Under the pieces are notes generated by a model. It was not told where the DNA came from, searched no databases, and was given only the letters and a program-made list of their open reading frames with translations. The position numbers and the translations under genes are program-made. A stretch of DNA of 64,000 nucleotides from Pelomyxa schiedti (Eukaryota > Evosea > Pelobiontida > Pelomyxidae), in contig JAHLWZ010000016.1 of NCBI GenBank assembly GCA_020536535.1, positions 183,027 to 247,026 on the forward strand. The letters are read 5' to 3'. Shown piece after piece: positions 44,200 through 60,164 of this stretch (the first letter of the stretch is position 1; the number at the start of each line of letters is the position of its first letter).

Positions 44200-46642
44200 A
44201 TGGATGGGCAGTACGAAGGCGGCGGGGAAGGCGGGGGCGCGCAAGGGGACGACAACGGGGGGACGAGCAGGATGGACGGCGGGGGGATGAGCGCGGGGGT
44301 GGGCGGGGACGCGGGGGGCGGCGGGGCGAGCGGGGGGCCGGGGGGGCTCGGGGCGTCGGGGCCGGGCACGAACGACCCGGTGGGGTCCGTGGCCGCCGAC
44401 CTGCTCCACGACGACGTGCACGCCCGCATAGGGGCGATGAGGAGACTGCCCCTCGTGGCCCAGCAGGTGGGCGCGGCTCGCACAAGAGACGAACTAATAC
44501 CCTTCTTACTCACCCCTGGTAAAGTTTTTTTTTTAATTCATTTATTTATCCATTTTATAATTTTTTAATTGATGTTTTATTTTTATTTATGATGTTTGGG
44601 TTATGTTGAGGTTTATGACATTTGTACTAGAGTGCTTGGATGATGAAGACGAAGTTCTGGGCACAATGGCTGAAGAGATAGGACGAATGATTGATTTGGT
44701 GGGTGGGGCTGAATTTGCACCCATCTTGGTTGGTCCCCTTGGACTGCTGGTAGCCCTTGAGGAATCTACCGTGCGAGAAAAGGCCATTGAGTCACTAGCC
44801 TTGATAGCACCACATATTCCTGCCTCACTTTTCATGGATACCTTCATGGGACTTATCACTCGCCTATTGGAAAAAAACTGGTTCACTACACTTGCTTCAG
44901 CTGCTAGTCTTTTACCTATAGCATACCCACGAGTTCCTGACTCTGCCAAGGCTGAAACTAGAGGGTATATTTCTTTATTTCACTGTTTTCGGCTGATTCT
45001 TATTTGTTCACAGTTTATTTTGGCGCTTGTGCAAGGATGCGAGCCCTATTGTAAGAGCAGCCTGCTTGTCTGGAATAGGGGTCCTCTACCTTCCATTCAG
45101 TTCGCAGATTAAATTTACTGCAGGTTCTAGCGAAACATCTGGAACCCAGAACGATTAAAAGTGAGTTGATACCAATGTATAATATTCTTTGTTCTGATCA
45201 AAATGTATTCTTGTTGAACTCACTTCTTATAAGTGATTGAACACTTAGGACGCCATAAGAATGCGATCTGTGGAATCCATTACTTCCATTTGCTCGCATC
45301 TGCCACCTACCGACATGTCCATAGTCCTGCCTCTTGTACTTTCCCTTTTCAAAGATAAGTCTTGGCGAGTGAGGCGCCTAGGTGCTCAGCACATCGTTCA
45401 TGTATGGATTGCAATAATTTGGTTTCAACTAATAATCTTTGATCTCTGACCATAACCAGTTTCCTTCTTCACAATCAGATATGTGATGCCCTGGGACCAA
45501 CGATAACACAGCATGAACTGCTGAACACTTTTTTGACTCTTCTGCGAGATTTAGAGGCCGAAGTACGAGCTGAAGCCGCAATCCACACTGCAGAAGTTGC
45601 AAAAAGGGTGCCAAAAGAACTTGTGCTCACGAAAGTTGTACCTTGCTTACGAGATATTTCCCTAAATGAAGCTGATCCATCTCCTAACGTTCGTGGTATG
45701 CGTGTGGCCTGGGGTTGAGATCTGCTTACTTCATATCTGCAGCTGCCATTGCTGCGAATATTACAAGTCTTGCCTCAATTCTTGGAAAAGAAGACTCTGA
45801 GAGGATTTTGCTTGAGATGATACAGAGGTCACTGGAGGACGAATTTCCAGAAGTACCTTTTCTTCTCAGTACTTGTATAAAGTCACATTGTACAGGTCCG
45901 CCTAAATTTGTTGACTAAGCTGGATTCCCTGCATGATGTTATCGGTGTAGAAACATTTGCCCAGACACTACTGAACTTATTCCCGTCACTGTGTGAAGAT
46001 CCCCAATGGCGAGTACGCAGGGCCGTGATCCACTTTACTCCGCAGATTGCAGCTCAACTGGTGTGGGAAAATCACATACGACCACTTTCTTTACCATTTC
46101 TCCTAGGGCATCTCTGTATTTGACGAGAAGTTGTGTAGTCTGTGGCTATCTTGGCTCACTGATCCGGTGTTTGCTGTACGGAAAGAAACCACTCTGACAC
46201 TAGCCAAGCTCACACAGCTCTTTGGCATACAATGGGCACAACAAACCATGATCCCGCGTGTCCTTAGTCTACACTGCCACACCAACTACCTATACCGAGA
46301 AACGACGCTATTTGCTTTGTCCGTAAGCAACTTCCCCCAATCCACCATCCTCCTATCCTATACAATCCAATATAGTCTGACCTTATCACAAAGGAACTTT
46401 CGTCAGTGGTTGACATGAAAGTGATCACGAGCACGTTCATGCCGCTGGTTCTGCGAATGGCACAGGACCCGGTTGCAAACGTGCGGTACAACGTCGCCAA
46501 AACGCTGCAAGTGATGATTCCACATCTGGAATCAGCCACCTTGGTGACCCGTGTGAAGCCCCTTCTCTCGAGGCTGGCCGTGGATCCTGACAAGGACGTG
46601 CAGGCAATGGCGAGCCTCGCTCTATCAAAGTCCTCAGTCTGA
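44200..46642 (+). CDS. PP2A scaffold (A/PR65) subunit with Gly-rich N-terminal extension
   Basis: HEAT repeats identify the PP2A scaffold, which bridges catalytic and regulatory subunits. ATG 44200 starts a Gly/Ala/Ser-rich extension of about 65 residues (MDGQYEGGGEGGGAQGDDN...) not present in ordinary PR65, followed by AADLLHDDVHARIGAMRRLP, the first HEAT repeat. Later exons carry ELIPFL, DEDEVLGTMAEEIG, TVREKAIESL, VPDSAKAE, IRMRSVESITSIC, DKSWRVRRLGAQHI, DLEAEVRAEAA, DPQWRVRRAVI, DPVFAVRKE and DPVANVRYNVAKTLQ, ending KSSV-stop at 46640. Exons are separated by eight or so short introns. The extension is so GC-rich that its antisense strand is also open. Confidence 0.9.
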
Positions 46643-46957
46643 GGAGGAAGGAAGCCGTGTTCTTTGTTGGCTTTTTAAATCAAAGCCAAAAATGGGGGAA
46701 AAAAATGAACAAACAAAACTCTCCAGGTGATTCTTTGGCGCCAAGTTGGCCATTCACAGGAACCAGCGAGTTCAAGCTAACAGAACCTGGGAACCGAATC
46801 ACTTTTTAACCCTTGGTATACCGTAAATAGGGAAGAAAAAGTTGTAGATAGTACAAACAACCCTGCAAAAGTAACTCGAAGGCATTCCCTTTCGGCTAGC
46901 AATCTAGAGTTTCTTCAGGGAAAAGCCGTTCACCTCCCGAAAAAAAAAAACCCCACC
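46643..46957. other. Intergenic spacer, no gene seen
   Basis: 315 bp between the PP2A scaffold stop and the ATG of the beta-helix/sirtuin gene. It holds 3' untranslated sequence and presumably the promoter of the next gene, with an A-run just before the start codon. No open frame or RNA-like structure was noticed. Confidence 0.6.
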
Positions 46958-49861
46958 ATGCACCAGCCACCGATTGTGTTGAGCAACCAGAAGACCAAAG
47001 CTGGGGATCTCAGCATAGATCCAGCCAAGTTAACCAAGTCATCGGCAGTGCACGTGTCGCGGTGCATAGGATGCAAGGTGACGATACCCTCGCCCGCCCC
47101 TGTTGCCGCAGATGAGCCCACTGCCGCCACGCCAACACCAACACCACCAACAACCACCGAGGGTGGTCCCGAACCTACTGTTGTCGCAGTACCCAGTGTG
47201 GCTAAACTTATGTACCCTTCTACTTGTTTTTTTTGTTTTTTTTCCCTCTTTAGGCCTCATTTTTTTTTTTTTTTTTGCCCAAAACACAGTATCGAGCAAT
47301 GTACCATTACCGTTGTTGCAGTTAATGTAAAAATACTGAGTGGAACAGCAGGTTTCCTCATTAATAGCGTTTTGTCATTTTCTCACTGCGGGAAGAGTGT
47401 ATATCCTTAAACGGGTGTCGGGCGGAATTCAGTACCTGTGTCCCAACCATCCAAGTGGACAACTGTACTAACACCACGATTGTACTTCCTGATAGTTGGG
47501 GTATCCCAGAAGACAGTGCAAGGCTTCACACGCATGCTTCTTTTTTTCCCCTCTGCTCAATTGACGCCTTTCTCAAGATCAAGAAACAAGGGACTAGTTA
47601 TTCGCATTAAAGGAGTAGAGCACACAATTCCTGACGCTGATTATCCCCAGATTACAACGTAACATCAATCCACTGTCCCTTCATAACGCGGTAACAGGAG
47701 ATCCGAGGATACACTGACCACAGAGAAGACTGTATGGGATGGTGCCGGCTACCCTACCACTGAGACCCTAAAGGAAAAAGCTGTAACTATTCCCTCTAAC
47801 GCATTTTCTCCCGATTTCTCCTCAAACATCTTTCTCCTCAAGGATAGGAAGCTCCAGGAAAACCTCCAGATTCTTGAAGACAACCTCAGTGGAAAATCGT
47901 ATCCCCTTACTTTATTTTTACAAGTTGACCCTTGTAGAAGCAAAACAACAACACTTGGTAAAGGTGCCGGCCCATATGCAGAAGTACAAAAACGTCTGGT
48001 ACCATATGCAAGTGAGTCTGGAGATGTACTTATAGTAGAGACACTATCCAATGATGTGATTCTTATTGAGAATAACACTGATGCCAACTTCTACGTTTTG
48101 CAGAACCAAGTTTCTCCTCACTCAAATTAAGCTGCCCTAATCGTTGTTTGGTTATCAGAGGCTTTCGAGTCTTTTATGCATTAATTGCAAAAACTGCAAA
48201 ATTTCTGCTCTTGACAGTGCTGTTATCGCCTCAAGAACTTGTCGGCTTATTGATTGTGACAATTGCACATTCATTTTCGAAGATGTTGATGTCAGAAAAG
48301 TGGAGTGCTTCAGAACAACAAATTGCTCTATTATCTTCATTGGAGATGAAGTCGTTCTCGAGAATTCACGGGTCATCTGGCGTGAAGGTTGCCAAAACAA
48401 TACTGTTAATCAGGGAGTGATGACGGTGACAACGTCGGCCGTAAGAACACAGCACAGACTGACCAGAAGCATCCCGGTGCCACCAACAACAATTAATTGC
48501 CAATTGTGCACTACTCTTTATCCTGTGCAGCATATGCACAACTTGAATATTGTGGATAAAACCGGTAATTCCTCTCAAGCTTATTAGGGGACTCACCACT
48601 TAGTAGCCAGTGGTACGCCAGTTATTACTGAGGCTGGTTTGTCCTTAATAACGGAGCTAACACCTTTTACAATGAACTCCCTTCCCGGAGATGAGCGATG
48701 GAATTCTTCCATACCGACTGCTGAGGATATCCTACAAGTTTTCTTAAAATCAGTGATACTCCTATAACATCTCTTAGAGCCTTGCCACACTTCGAGAAGC
48801 TCCTTTCACGCTTACTAAGAAAGATCTCCGCGATATATACGATACAGAGCGTATGGAGTATGAGGAACCTCTTGAAGTGGTGGCTGAGAAGGTCCTTTTC
48901 TGAAATCCAGCAAATTCCTTTTACAAGCAATAGGCAAAAGAAATTGCTCTGATGATGAAGGCAGCAAAACATTGCGTATTGTACAGTGGCGCGGGCATAA
49001 GTACGTCTGGTGGCATTCCCGATTTCAGGGGTCCACAAGTTAGAAGGCCTCTCTATTTGCCAAAACTTAAAATGTCCAGGGAGTATGGACTCTTCGTGAT
49101 AAAGGACTGCATGTGGGTGGAAAAGATATTTGTGGAGCTTCTCCAACGTTGGCTCACTATGCAGTTACGGAGTTAGCAAGAAAACTTTTAATCCGTTTTG
49201 TCATAACCACCAATATGGATGGTATGTGAACACCCCTAACTGAGATGTAACCTTCTTTAGGTCTTCATCTTCGCAGTGGCCTCCCCAACCATCTTCTGGT
49301 TGAGTTGCATGGATGTTGCTACAAAGAGTGGTGTTCTGGGTGTGGAAAGTATTTCATGCGTGCATACGACGTAGCTGAAGGTACCAACACACGTGAGCAC
49401 TGGACTAAGCGAAGGTGCAACTTCTGCAACACTCAGCTTCAGGACACGATTGTGCACTTCTCGTGTGTTCCCCAGTCACCCATTTTTCCCTTTCTGAGTG
49501 TTCACAGAGAGACATACCGCTCCCAGATGGACCCAATGACTGCTATGTATCATTCACGGACAGCTGACTTGGCCATCGTAATGGGAACGAGCATGTGTGT
49601 GCAAGGTGCTGCCAGTTACCCCGACAAAGTGCTCAAGAATCCTGGAGGGAAAATGGTCATTGTAAACCTACAGGTTGGCATCCCTCAGTCACTTCTTCGA
49701 CTCACCTAACACCCCAGAACACCCCTTATGACAAACTAGCAGCTGTGCGTGTATTTGCACGCACTGATACCTTCATGAAAGCCTTACTCACAGCACTTGA
49801 AATTACAGAATTTGACCAACAAACAGACTGCATTCAGCAGTGGGATGAAAACATGTCCTAA
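46958..49861 (+). CDS. Fusion of C-CAP-like beta-helix region and SIRT6/7-type sirtuin
   Basis: N-terminal exons give repeated Cys-containing rungs: [55 protein letters not shown], then [38 protein letters not shown] and [20 protein letters not shown], as in C-CAP/TBCC-like right-handed beta-helices. A central exon (about 47720-48108) reads [16 protein letters not shown] to [20 protein letters not shown]. In-phase introns at 48570-48600, 48742-48780 and 48892-48932 connect this to the sirtuin: [31 protein letters not shown], catalytic VELHG, zinc cysteines CSGC and CNFC, and [11 protein letters not shown]. Sirtuins are NAD-dependent deacylases or ADP-ribosylases. The Gln before Asn in the usual TQN motif is Thr here. 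Stop near 49861. One exon join near 47550 is uncertain. Confidence 0.75.
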
Positions 49862-49911
49862 TTCCAAGTCTTTGGGTAAAATACAACCAAAATTCTTTTC
49901 TTCCAGTGTTT

Positions 49912-52652
49912 TTACAACAGTATTGGTACAAGGGAACACAAAGCACTTACCAAAAGTACCACCAGTCCTGCAATCACAATAACAGCAACTGTTATTTGGT
50001 TGCTGAATACCGCGTGCGAATATGGTGTTTGATCCTTGCCCGCATAAACACTTTGGAAGTATCTGCAGGAGAGCAGCTGGAGTACACAGGGAATTATGCA
50101 CTGAATAAGGAATGCAGGAAGGCCACTGAACATAAATACATAGGTGAGGTCATGTTCTACCTATTTACACACCGTTGTTAGTAATGTTGGTTTTTCTTCT
50201 GGATTGGGTTTTCTTCTACCATGGCACAGATGAGAGGGGGAATCACAACAATTATTCTTGACAACACTTTGGTTTTCGATGGGTAAGCCGCAATAAGCGA
50301 GGATGGCAATGAGTGTATGAGATTATCAGACATAGTCACCGCCACGAGGGGGAAAATGCTGACAAGATCAACAACAGGAAACAATAATATTATGATGTCT
50401 ATAAATTGCAGCGTTAGCAATGTGACCAGTTGAAGTGAACGGAGGAAATTTACATGTTAGCCAAGCAAACCAAGTCCGGTCTCCCTCTGACCACCCAGAA
50501 GGACCCAAGCCAGTGAAAAACCTTGATGTTTTTAATCGTCTAGTAACGGTAGAAATTAGTACCTCCAGTTGAGAATGCATAAAGGCTCTATACTCCCGTT
50601 GAAAAACCAGGCACACAGTAGCCCTACACTTACAGTGACAATAGCAACTGTGAAGATGATGAAAATCATAAGGCCTCTCAAGTTCTTCTTACTCCTAACG
50701 GGTGTTAAGATATCTGTGGTTGTGGGTAAGAAGAATTCATAGCCAGGGTACACACCAGGCATGTTGTACTGAACAACAAATACATATGCCATCCCAGTAA
50801 AGGCAAGATAAAATCCATCCCAATGTGCCGCCCACATATCTTCGGGGCCCCCTTCACCCTCATTGCCCATACTCGTTGATAAAGTGAGAGGCCCAGAAGT
50901 GATTAGAGCATAAATTATTGTCACCAGCATTAATAGGAATCCAATGAACCTGTAAACCTACCAAAAAATAAGAATTACCTTATTCTAGAAAAGAAGCTCA
51001 CAGAAAGGAACAACTGGATGACGAGCTGATAGCCATAATCAAGCAGCGTCAATGCAATCACAATTACACCGTAGCTAGGGCAGGATTAGCAGAAACAATT
51101 AGAGAAAAAGGAAGATACAATACTATTGCTATTAGGTATGTGGCAGAGCACGATGAAGAGGGCTTGAAATAAACGTCACAAGTATTACCACCAATTAATT
51201 CAAAAATCTTAATGTTCTTTTCTCAGTACCTCACAGACAAAGGAGCATAGGCTTACCAGTTGAGCTGTGCTGGAACCGAAGACTGCAGCACAGGCCCACA
51301 TACAACCAAAGCAGTATGCAATGATTACAATTTGGCATGTTAGTCTTCCAGCAGTCCCTCCAAAAACATGTGACATCTTCCCCAAGTCATATTTTTCATA
51401 ATCAATTGTATTTTTCGGAATGAAAGTGTGGTGGGCTTTTGAGTGCATTACTCCCTGTGTGCGTGCCATAACCTGATGAAGAAAGGGTGTTGGAGGTAAA
51501 AAATAATGGTGAGAAATCACCTCTAACACCCATAGACATGTAAGCACATTAACAATCAGTAAAAATATTCCCATAAAAATAGCCAAAGGAGCCCCTGCAT
51601 GCCTTATTTCCCTTAGTTCATTTGGTTGCTAAATGAGGACACTACCAGAAGGCATGTGGTAAGCCGAAGATTCCCACACCCATCATGCAGTTGAGTAACA
51701 AAGCATAGGCAACAAGACTATTGTATTTCCCACCTTCCGCATGAGGAGGGAGGGTACTACCAGCATTCAGACCAGCCGCAGATGCATCAGGAAGTAATCT
51801 TTTGCTGGCATTACTCTTGGAAGGTTCTATATCCTCTGGTGCCTCCCATAAATTCCCGACGGATAACGCCGCACCTGGAAGGTCTTTTGAGACGGGTCTG
51901 CCCTCTGGTGAAACTTGAAACCCGGAAATCCTGGCCATTGAAGAGGCATTTATACTGCCGGGACCAACGGGGGAGACCGATGGCCTGTAAGGAATATTCA
52001 TCATAGACTGCATAGACCTATTCGCCGGAGAAGTAGAGGCAACCAATCCACGATGCACGTGCTTGCTGTGGCACCACTGGGCGGACAAGTGTGACGCCTG
52101 TATAGGATACGAACTCGGACTGGGAGAGTTGCTTGCCAGTGTGAGCGTCGGGGGGGCCGGAACCCAAGCAGAGGAGCCATAGGCGGAACCAACGGCCGGT
52201 TGCGCTATTTTCGATCCCTGGGGTAAGGAGTAGATAGGAGGCGGCTGTTGCACGTAAACCGTAGCGGGGCTCTCAATGTCATAATCCTCCCGCCCAGGGG
52301 AGTTGGTCACGGCGCTACCTTCCCCGCCCTGGGGAGCTTCGTTCCCATTATTCTCATTCTCGCTTTCGTCGCCGCCGCCGCCGCCTTGGTCGTTCGTTTC
52401 GCTCTGAGCGCAGCTGCCGCCCAGCATATCGGTATTCTCCACCAACGTCTCAGACACCTCGTGATTGCCGCCACTTGAAGCCTCGCCGCCGTCGCGGTGG
52501 CCGCGGTGGTGGTTGTGGTGGTGGCTACCGTGGCCGTGGTGGTGGTGGTTGTTGTGATGGTGATGGTGCCGTGGAGGGCCTTCTGGAGGGGCCGCATCGC
52601 CGCCGGTATTTGGTTGAGCCGACGGCGTGCTCTCGTCTTTAACTGTCAACAT
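49912..52652 (-). CDS. AAAP-family amino-acid transporter with His-rich cytosolic tail
   Basis: ATG 52652 (MLTVKDES) opens a roughly 310-residue hydrophilic N-terminus containing a striking His tract (RHHHHHNNHHHHGHGSHHHN), an acidic/Gly stretch and a Ser/Pro-rich segment. Then comes the first helix of an AAAP carrier, YALLLNCMMGVGIFGLPHAF, the family's conserved start. Further helices are FMGIFLLIVNVLTCLWVLEV, QIVIIAYCFGCMWACAAVFG, VTIIYALITSGPL, FIIFTVAIVTVSVGLL and, last, ITVAVIVIAGLVVLLVSALC, ending at 49912. Proton- or Na-coupled amino-acid transport at the plasma or lysosomal membrane is the family role. The His tract could bind zinc, which is inference only. It converges on the sirtuin fusion gene with 50 bp between stops. 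Confidence 0.82.
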
Positions 52653-52934
52653 GGTTGTCCCCACTGAGTAACAGTAAGCCTCACGCTGCCTCCGTGGGTT
52701 ACTACCCCAAACGCGTAGTGGTTCCCTTTTGCGTGGCCTTTGCTTTAATTGAAGATCGAACGAAATGAAAAAGCCGATGAAAAAGCTCCTTGACCATTTC
52801 TACATTTTTTCCACTTTCTGGAAATCCCAACAAAATTTTGCCATTTAGGTGCAGGCCTGTTCCACAGAACACAATAGGGTGAGCTCCTACCCCAATCCCC
52901 TAGGCACTTACTTGGCTGCCGATGCTCAATCATT

Positions 52935-55437
52935 CTATGAGGAGGAAGTGCCAGTGAACGGGGGACGCACAGCGGGTGAGGCCGGGGAGTCTGGTAGTGG
53001 TGGTGTTGGTGTGGCTGTGGGTGTGGATGTTGATGTGGGTGTGGGTGTGGGAGTGGGTGTGGGTGTGGCTACTCGCGCCGATTTTCTAAGGTTGTCACAT
53101 TCCCGTTTGAGGCGCTCCATTTGAGTTGCCCATATCTTCTGCCGCTGGCCCATGTCTTTTACAAGGTCTAGTTTTGGTTTGGGGTGTGTGAAATAAATCC
53201 GGAAAGATAGGAGGATATATGCCGTACCTTCAATTTTGTTATTGTATTGCTTAGTGATATCCTCCATTTGAGTCAAGAGCCGTTGTTTGAGTGTGTCCAT
53301 TTGCTGTTCTTTATTACGAATATTTTGTGATAGCTCTGCTACAGTCTTTTCATATCCAGCTTTCATTGCAGCGGTTTTTTCTGCACTGTGTCACCATTAG
53401 AAGAAGGACTTGTACAGACCTTGTAAAGAATCTAATTGGGCTCGCATTTCCGCATTGCTGGATCGCAGGTCATCGCAGGCCATATGTTCATCGTGAAATT
53501 CCCCTGCAACATGTCAGACACTTACTAAGAGGGGCTAGTAAGTGGGATACGTTTTAAATTAAGTATTTCATCTTCCCGTTGCTTTAATAATGCCAGGAGT
53601 TGCTGTTCTTGCTCGTTGTCCTCTTCCTTAGGCGGTTCTTCATCTGAAACAATGTTGGTGACGCAGTTTACGGGTATATACCTGTTTGGGTTTCAGAAGA
53701 ATGACTGGAAACGGGAGCTGCCGGCAATAGATTACCAGTCATACTATTTATACTTGACACAAAGGCACTTGTGGATGCAGTAGCGGTATATTGATTAAAC
53801 TCGGTACATTTTTCCTCAAATTGTTTGGAAAGTTGCTCTATTTTCTCGGCTTGAATCTTGTTCTTTCTTTCTGATACAAGGAGTTTGGCTTTAAACCACG
53901 CTGCACTCTTTTCAGCCGATTCTGCTGTAGAACCCACAGAAGGAACGGACCCATCTCTGTATCTTGAATGGGTGGCCGTTTTCCTGGGAGAACTGCCGTT
54001 ATAACTATTTTCATATCCCAGGTCAATGGCCATGGATGATGTGGAAAGGATGTTGGAATCCGCATTGACAGAAATGTCAGCTTCAATGTCTTGTGCCCCG
54101 CTCTTGCTTGCAGCTGTATCAGTTGCTGTAGCGTCGATACAAAAAGATGGAGTCATCCCGTTCCTTGAGAAGACACCCAAACTACTGCCAACACTGATAC
54201 CCAGCCCAATGTCATCGGCAGTTGTTGAATTTTCAATGGCCCCATCTGAAACAGTTGAGTCAGAAAAGAAGGTCAGCTTTCTTGACAGAGAGGAGCTGAT
54301 ACCAACCGCCTGAAGGAGCTAGAGTGATGCTCATGTCATTTGACTGTGCATCCTGTTCATCTTCTAACAGCAATCACATGCAAATTTAATGAGTTAATTC
54401 CTGGACATACCCCTAGGTTTGTAGGTATCACGGTAATCGAGAAAAGGGATTGCCATTTTTTGTGGTGACCCCTCCTCACCAGTGTCAGTCCCAACCAGAG
54501 GGAGAGATTGGAGAAGGGAAGGACGTGTTGAAGATGCAGTTCTGATTGTTCTGGTTGGTGTAGGTGGGTGAGTTGCACGCAACAGAGACCTCTGAGTAGT
54601 AGTAGTGGCTGTTGTAGTTGTGGCTGTAGTGGTGGTTTGTAAAGCAGCTGTCGACTGGTGGGATACACGAGAATATCTGGGGGATACTGTAGTAGTGGAT
54701 GTAATCGAGGATACAGACCTAGACGAGGAAGGTGGTTGTGACCTGCTGCTACTCACAGGCAAAGGTGAGTAAGTTGTTTTGGGAGTGTAAGTGTAACGGC
54801 GGTATGAGGTAATTGGAGTTGGAGTTAGAGAATATGAGTAACGGCGGTACGTCGCCGTCTGCGAAATCGGCTGCGCATAGTGCGGAACGTGGCCTGTCGA
54901 GGAGGAAGAGGTTCCAGTACGCGAAGACGGGGGGACGGAACCCCTAGCAGTAGCAGTGACCGTTGTGTTTCTGAGGCGAGACGAGGAAGAGTATGAGGAG
55001 CCCTGGGGCGTGCGTGTGGACGGAACGACGGCGTTTGTGGTGGCGGCTCCTCGAGAGTAGAAGTTGTATTTGGACGAGGAAGCCGTGACTGCGCCGTATG
55101 AGCGAGAGGCCCCGGCAGCACCCGCCGAGTTGGAACTGAAACCATAAGAACGGCTGGTGCTGCCGCCGCCGAAGCTGCGGCTGCTGGTGCCTCTTCCTGT
55201 ACCTGTTCCGGTTCTTGGTCCCGGGCCTGTTGTTGCCTTGGATCGGGAAGGAGGCGTCGGGGTGGTTGTTGAGACGATGCGGCGGTTGTAGTAGGCGACG
55301 GTGGACGAGGTGGGGGTGGTGGGCGCACGGCCGACGAGGGGCGCGTGCATGTTCTGCCGCAGCCACGCGGAGGTGTTGGTGTGGTACGTGGGGACCGTGC
55401 CTGTGCCGGGCGGCGGTGACAACGAGGCCGCACTCAT
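52935..55437 (-). CDS. Ser/Thr-rich coiled-coil protein, uncharacterised
   Basis: ATG 55437 (MSAASLSPPPGTGTVPTYHT) opens about 345 residues of Ser/Thr/Arg/Tyr-rich, probably disordered sequence with repeats such as SRSYG and RRYSYS/RRYTYT. Then come LDYRDTYKPRGM, a middle exon with SSPRKTATHSRYRDGS, and a coiled coil (WFKAKLLVSERKNKIQAEKI, QLSKQFEEKCTEFNQ, then NIRNKEQQMDTLKQRLLTQM and WATQMERLKRECDNLRK). The C-terminus is a (TP)n/(TS)n run, encoded by GTG(G/T)GT repeats at about 53000-53070 on the plus strand, ending at 52935. No named family is recognised; disordered head plus coiled-coil tail suggests a cytoskeletal or scaffold protein. Several short introns. Confidence 0.6.
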
Positions 55438-55743
55438 TTTTTTTCACATAACAAGAAGTGGCCTTTTTGTGTTTTTTTTTGTGGAAACAAGACAAAAAGA
55501 CAGAACTACAGCTCCGGTGGATGTGTGCAAAGGGAAGTTTGAATCCCGTGATTTAGGTGAAGGCTCGAAGATTCGGTGATTAACGTGGTTCTGTGTTGTG
55601 GTGTTGTTTGGCGTGGTGGCATTTGAGAGAATAGGATGAATCGGCTCTTAAATACAAATAATATTCCAAAATTTGTGTTCAGGCTACATAAGAATATCTA
55701 TCACTTTCATTGTCATGTCTGCGTAAAAACCTGTTTGAGGGGG
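55438..55743. other. Intergenic spacer, no gene seen
   Basis: 306 bp between the start codon of the coiled-coil gene and the cullin stop codon (both on the minus strand). It holds the upstream region of the first and the 3' end of the second. T-runs and a GTGTTGTGGTGTTG stretch are present, but no coding frame was supported. Confidence 0.6.
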
Positions 55744-58769
<3,026 letters not shown>

Positions 58770-59149
58770 GGTTGAATTCGACTGTTGACGTTTTGAGTGC
58801 CGCTTTTTCTTTGCTTCTGATGGTTACTATCAGCAGATGGGGAGATGTACCTGAGTGTGTGGAGGAAAGATCTTAATAATGATTAAGTGAAAGGGACAAG
58901 TATAAGTGAGAGTACTTGTTGGGGTTTTACTTGACACATTGGCGTCTGCCAAGCAAAAATAGAAATTTAGGTTGAGAAAAAGCGGAAGTTGTCAAACAAA
59001 ATTGGCTTCTAATTTAAACTCGGCGAAATTGCCACAAAGAAAAAAAAATCAGGCGGAGTAGTAGTACCGTAGTCGGAAACAAAAACAAAGTAGTCAAGTC
59101 ACAACAACACAGACACAGCGTAGTTTTTACCGGTACACACAAAGGAGCA

Positions 59150-60024
59150 ATGATAAAGCTGAAACGTTCGTTCGCTAGCATGAACATCACCCCTCCATCT
59201 TTCCCGAGTGGCGAACAAAACAGCTCTGACGATGAAAACGAGACTCCTGTGAACACTACTACTACTTCCAGTGCGAACTTGCCCGCCAATTCCGCGCCTC
59301 TCGTAGCGCAGCAAGAAGTACTTGAGCCGATCGGCGCTGTGCTTTTCCAGCGCTCCTTGTCTCCTGTGAAACGCCCCCGATTGCAGTTTGAGAGTCCTTG
59401 TGCATCTGTACCTGGTATGTCACTTTCTCCCTGTATTTTGTTTTACAGTTTCAATTCCTAATTGCTGTACTTTGCAGCTACTCCGCCCCCTTCCCCGCGT
59501 GACGGTGTACGAGTGTATAGAAGGGACGTGGAATCTGCTTTTGCTGCTGTGAAAGTTCCTCCTCCTGGTAAGTGATTCGGTTTATTTGCACTTGGTAACG
59601 TGGTTATAGAAGATGTTTCCGTTTATGCCCCGACTGCAAAGAAGCCCAGGTCACGTGAAATGTGTATGACACCTCACGGTACCAGTAACACTGGCAGAAC
59701 ATACACAATTGACGAAGTGGTTCACATTGTGAAAGTCGCCCTTGCTGTGAGCTTTCGAGCTTTCCACTTTTCTCCAACACTAAAACACAATTTAGGACCA
59801 AGAGGACAAACTCAGAACCGAGTATGACAAAATTTTGCAGCAAAAACTTCAAGGTTTGCCCTCGCGCGTGCACCACTGTTCGCTAATCCCTTAATAGAGC
59901 AATTCATGTCCTTCTCCAAGTTCAATGAAGACTATGTATCCCATCGCATGCGTGAAAGGTAAACAACAAAACCACATGTTTGTAACCCTAATGTAACCCA
60001 AGGGACTTGAGTTACGTGTCATAA
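59150..60024 (+). CDS. Akirin-like nuclear protein
   Basis: ATG 59150 starts MIKLKRSFASMNITPPS. The N-terminal half is Ser/Pro-rich with nuclear-localisation-like LSPVKRPRLQFESP. After three short introns comes the akirin C-terminus: RTYTIDEVVHIVKVALA, DKLRTEYDKILQQKLQEQFM, FSKFNEDYVSHRMRER, ending DLSYVS-stop at 60022. The helical region and the terminal SYVS are the hallmarks of akirin, a small nuclear adaptor that links transcription factors to chromatin remodellers or aids proteasome nuclear import in animals. Stop-to-stop distance to the next gene is 140 bp. Confidence 0.85.
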
Positions 60025-60164
60025 TCAGACAGAGGAAGCTCATTTTGTTGTCCAGATTCTATTTGTAAAAAAAGGAAAAAAAAAAAAAGTTGATGGACCG
60101 ACCCCTTTTGTTGGGGGGAGACTCTATTAATTTGGCTGTTTCTTTTCTTTTTCTTATTTGGGGT

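Noticed and set aside
44132-44513. Minus-strand Pro/Arg-rich open frames
   Set aside because: Antisense of the Gly-rich N-terminal exon of the PP2A scaffold; no splice sites or domain support.
54825-55495. Alternative minus-strand Arg/Pro/His-rich frames
   Set aside because: Shifted readings of the Ser/Thr-rich exon of the coiled-coil gene; the frame beginning MSAASLSPPP continues into well-formed coiled-coil exons.
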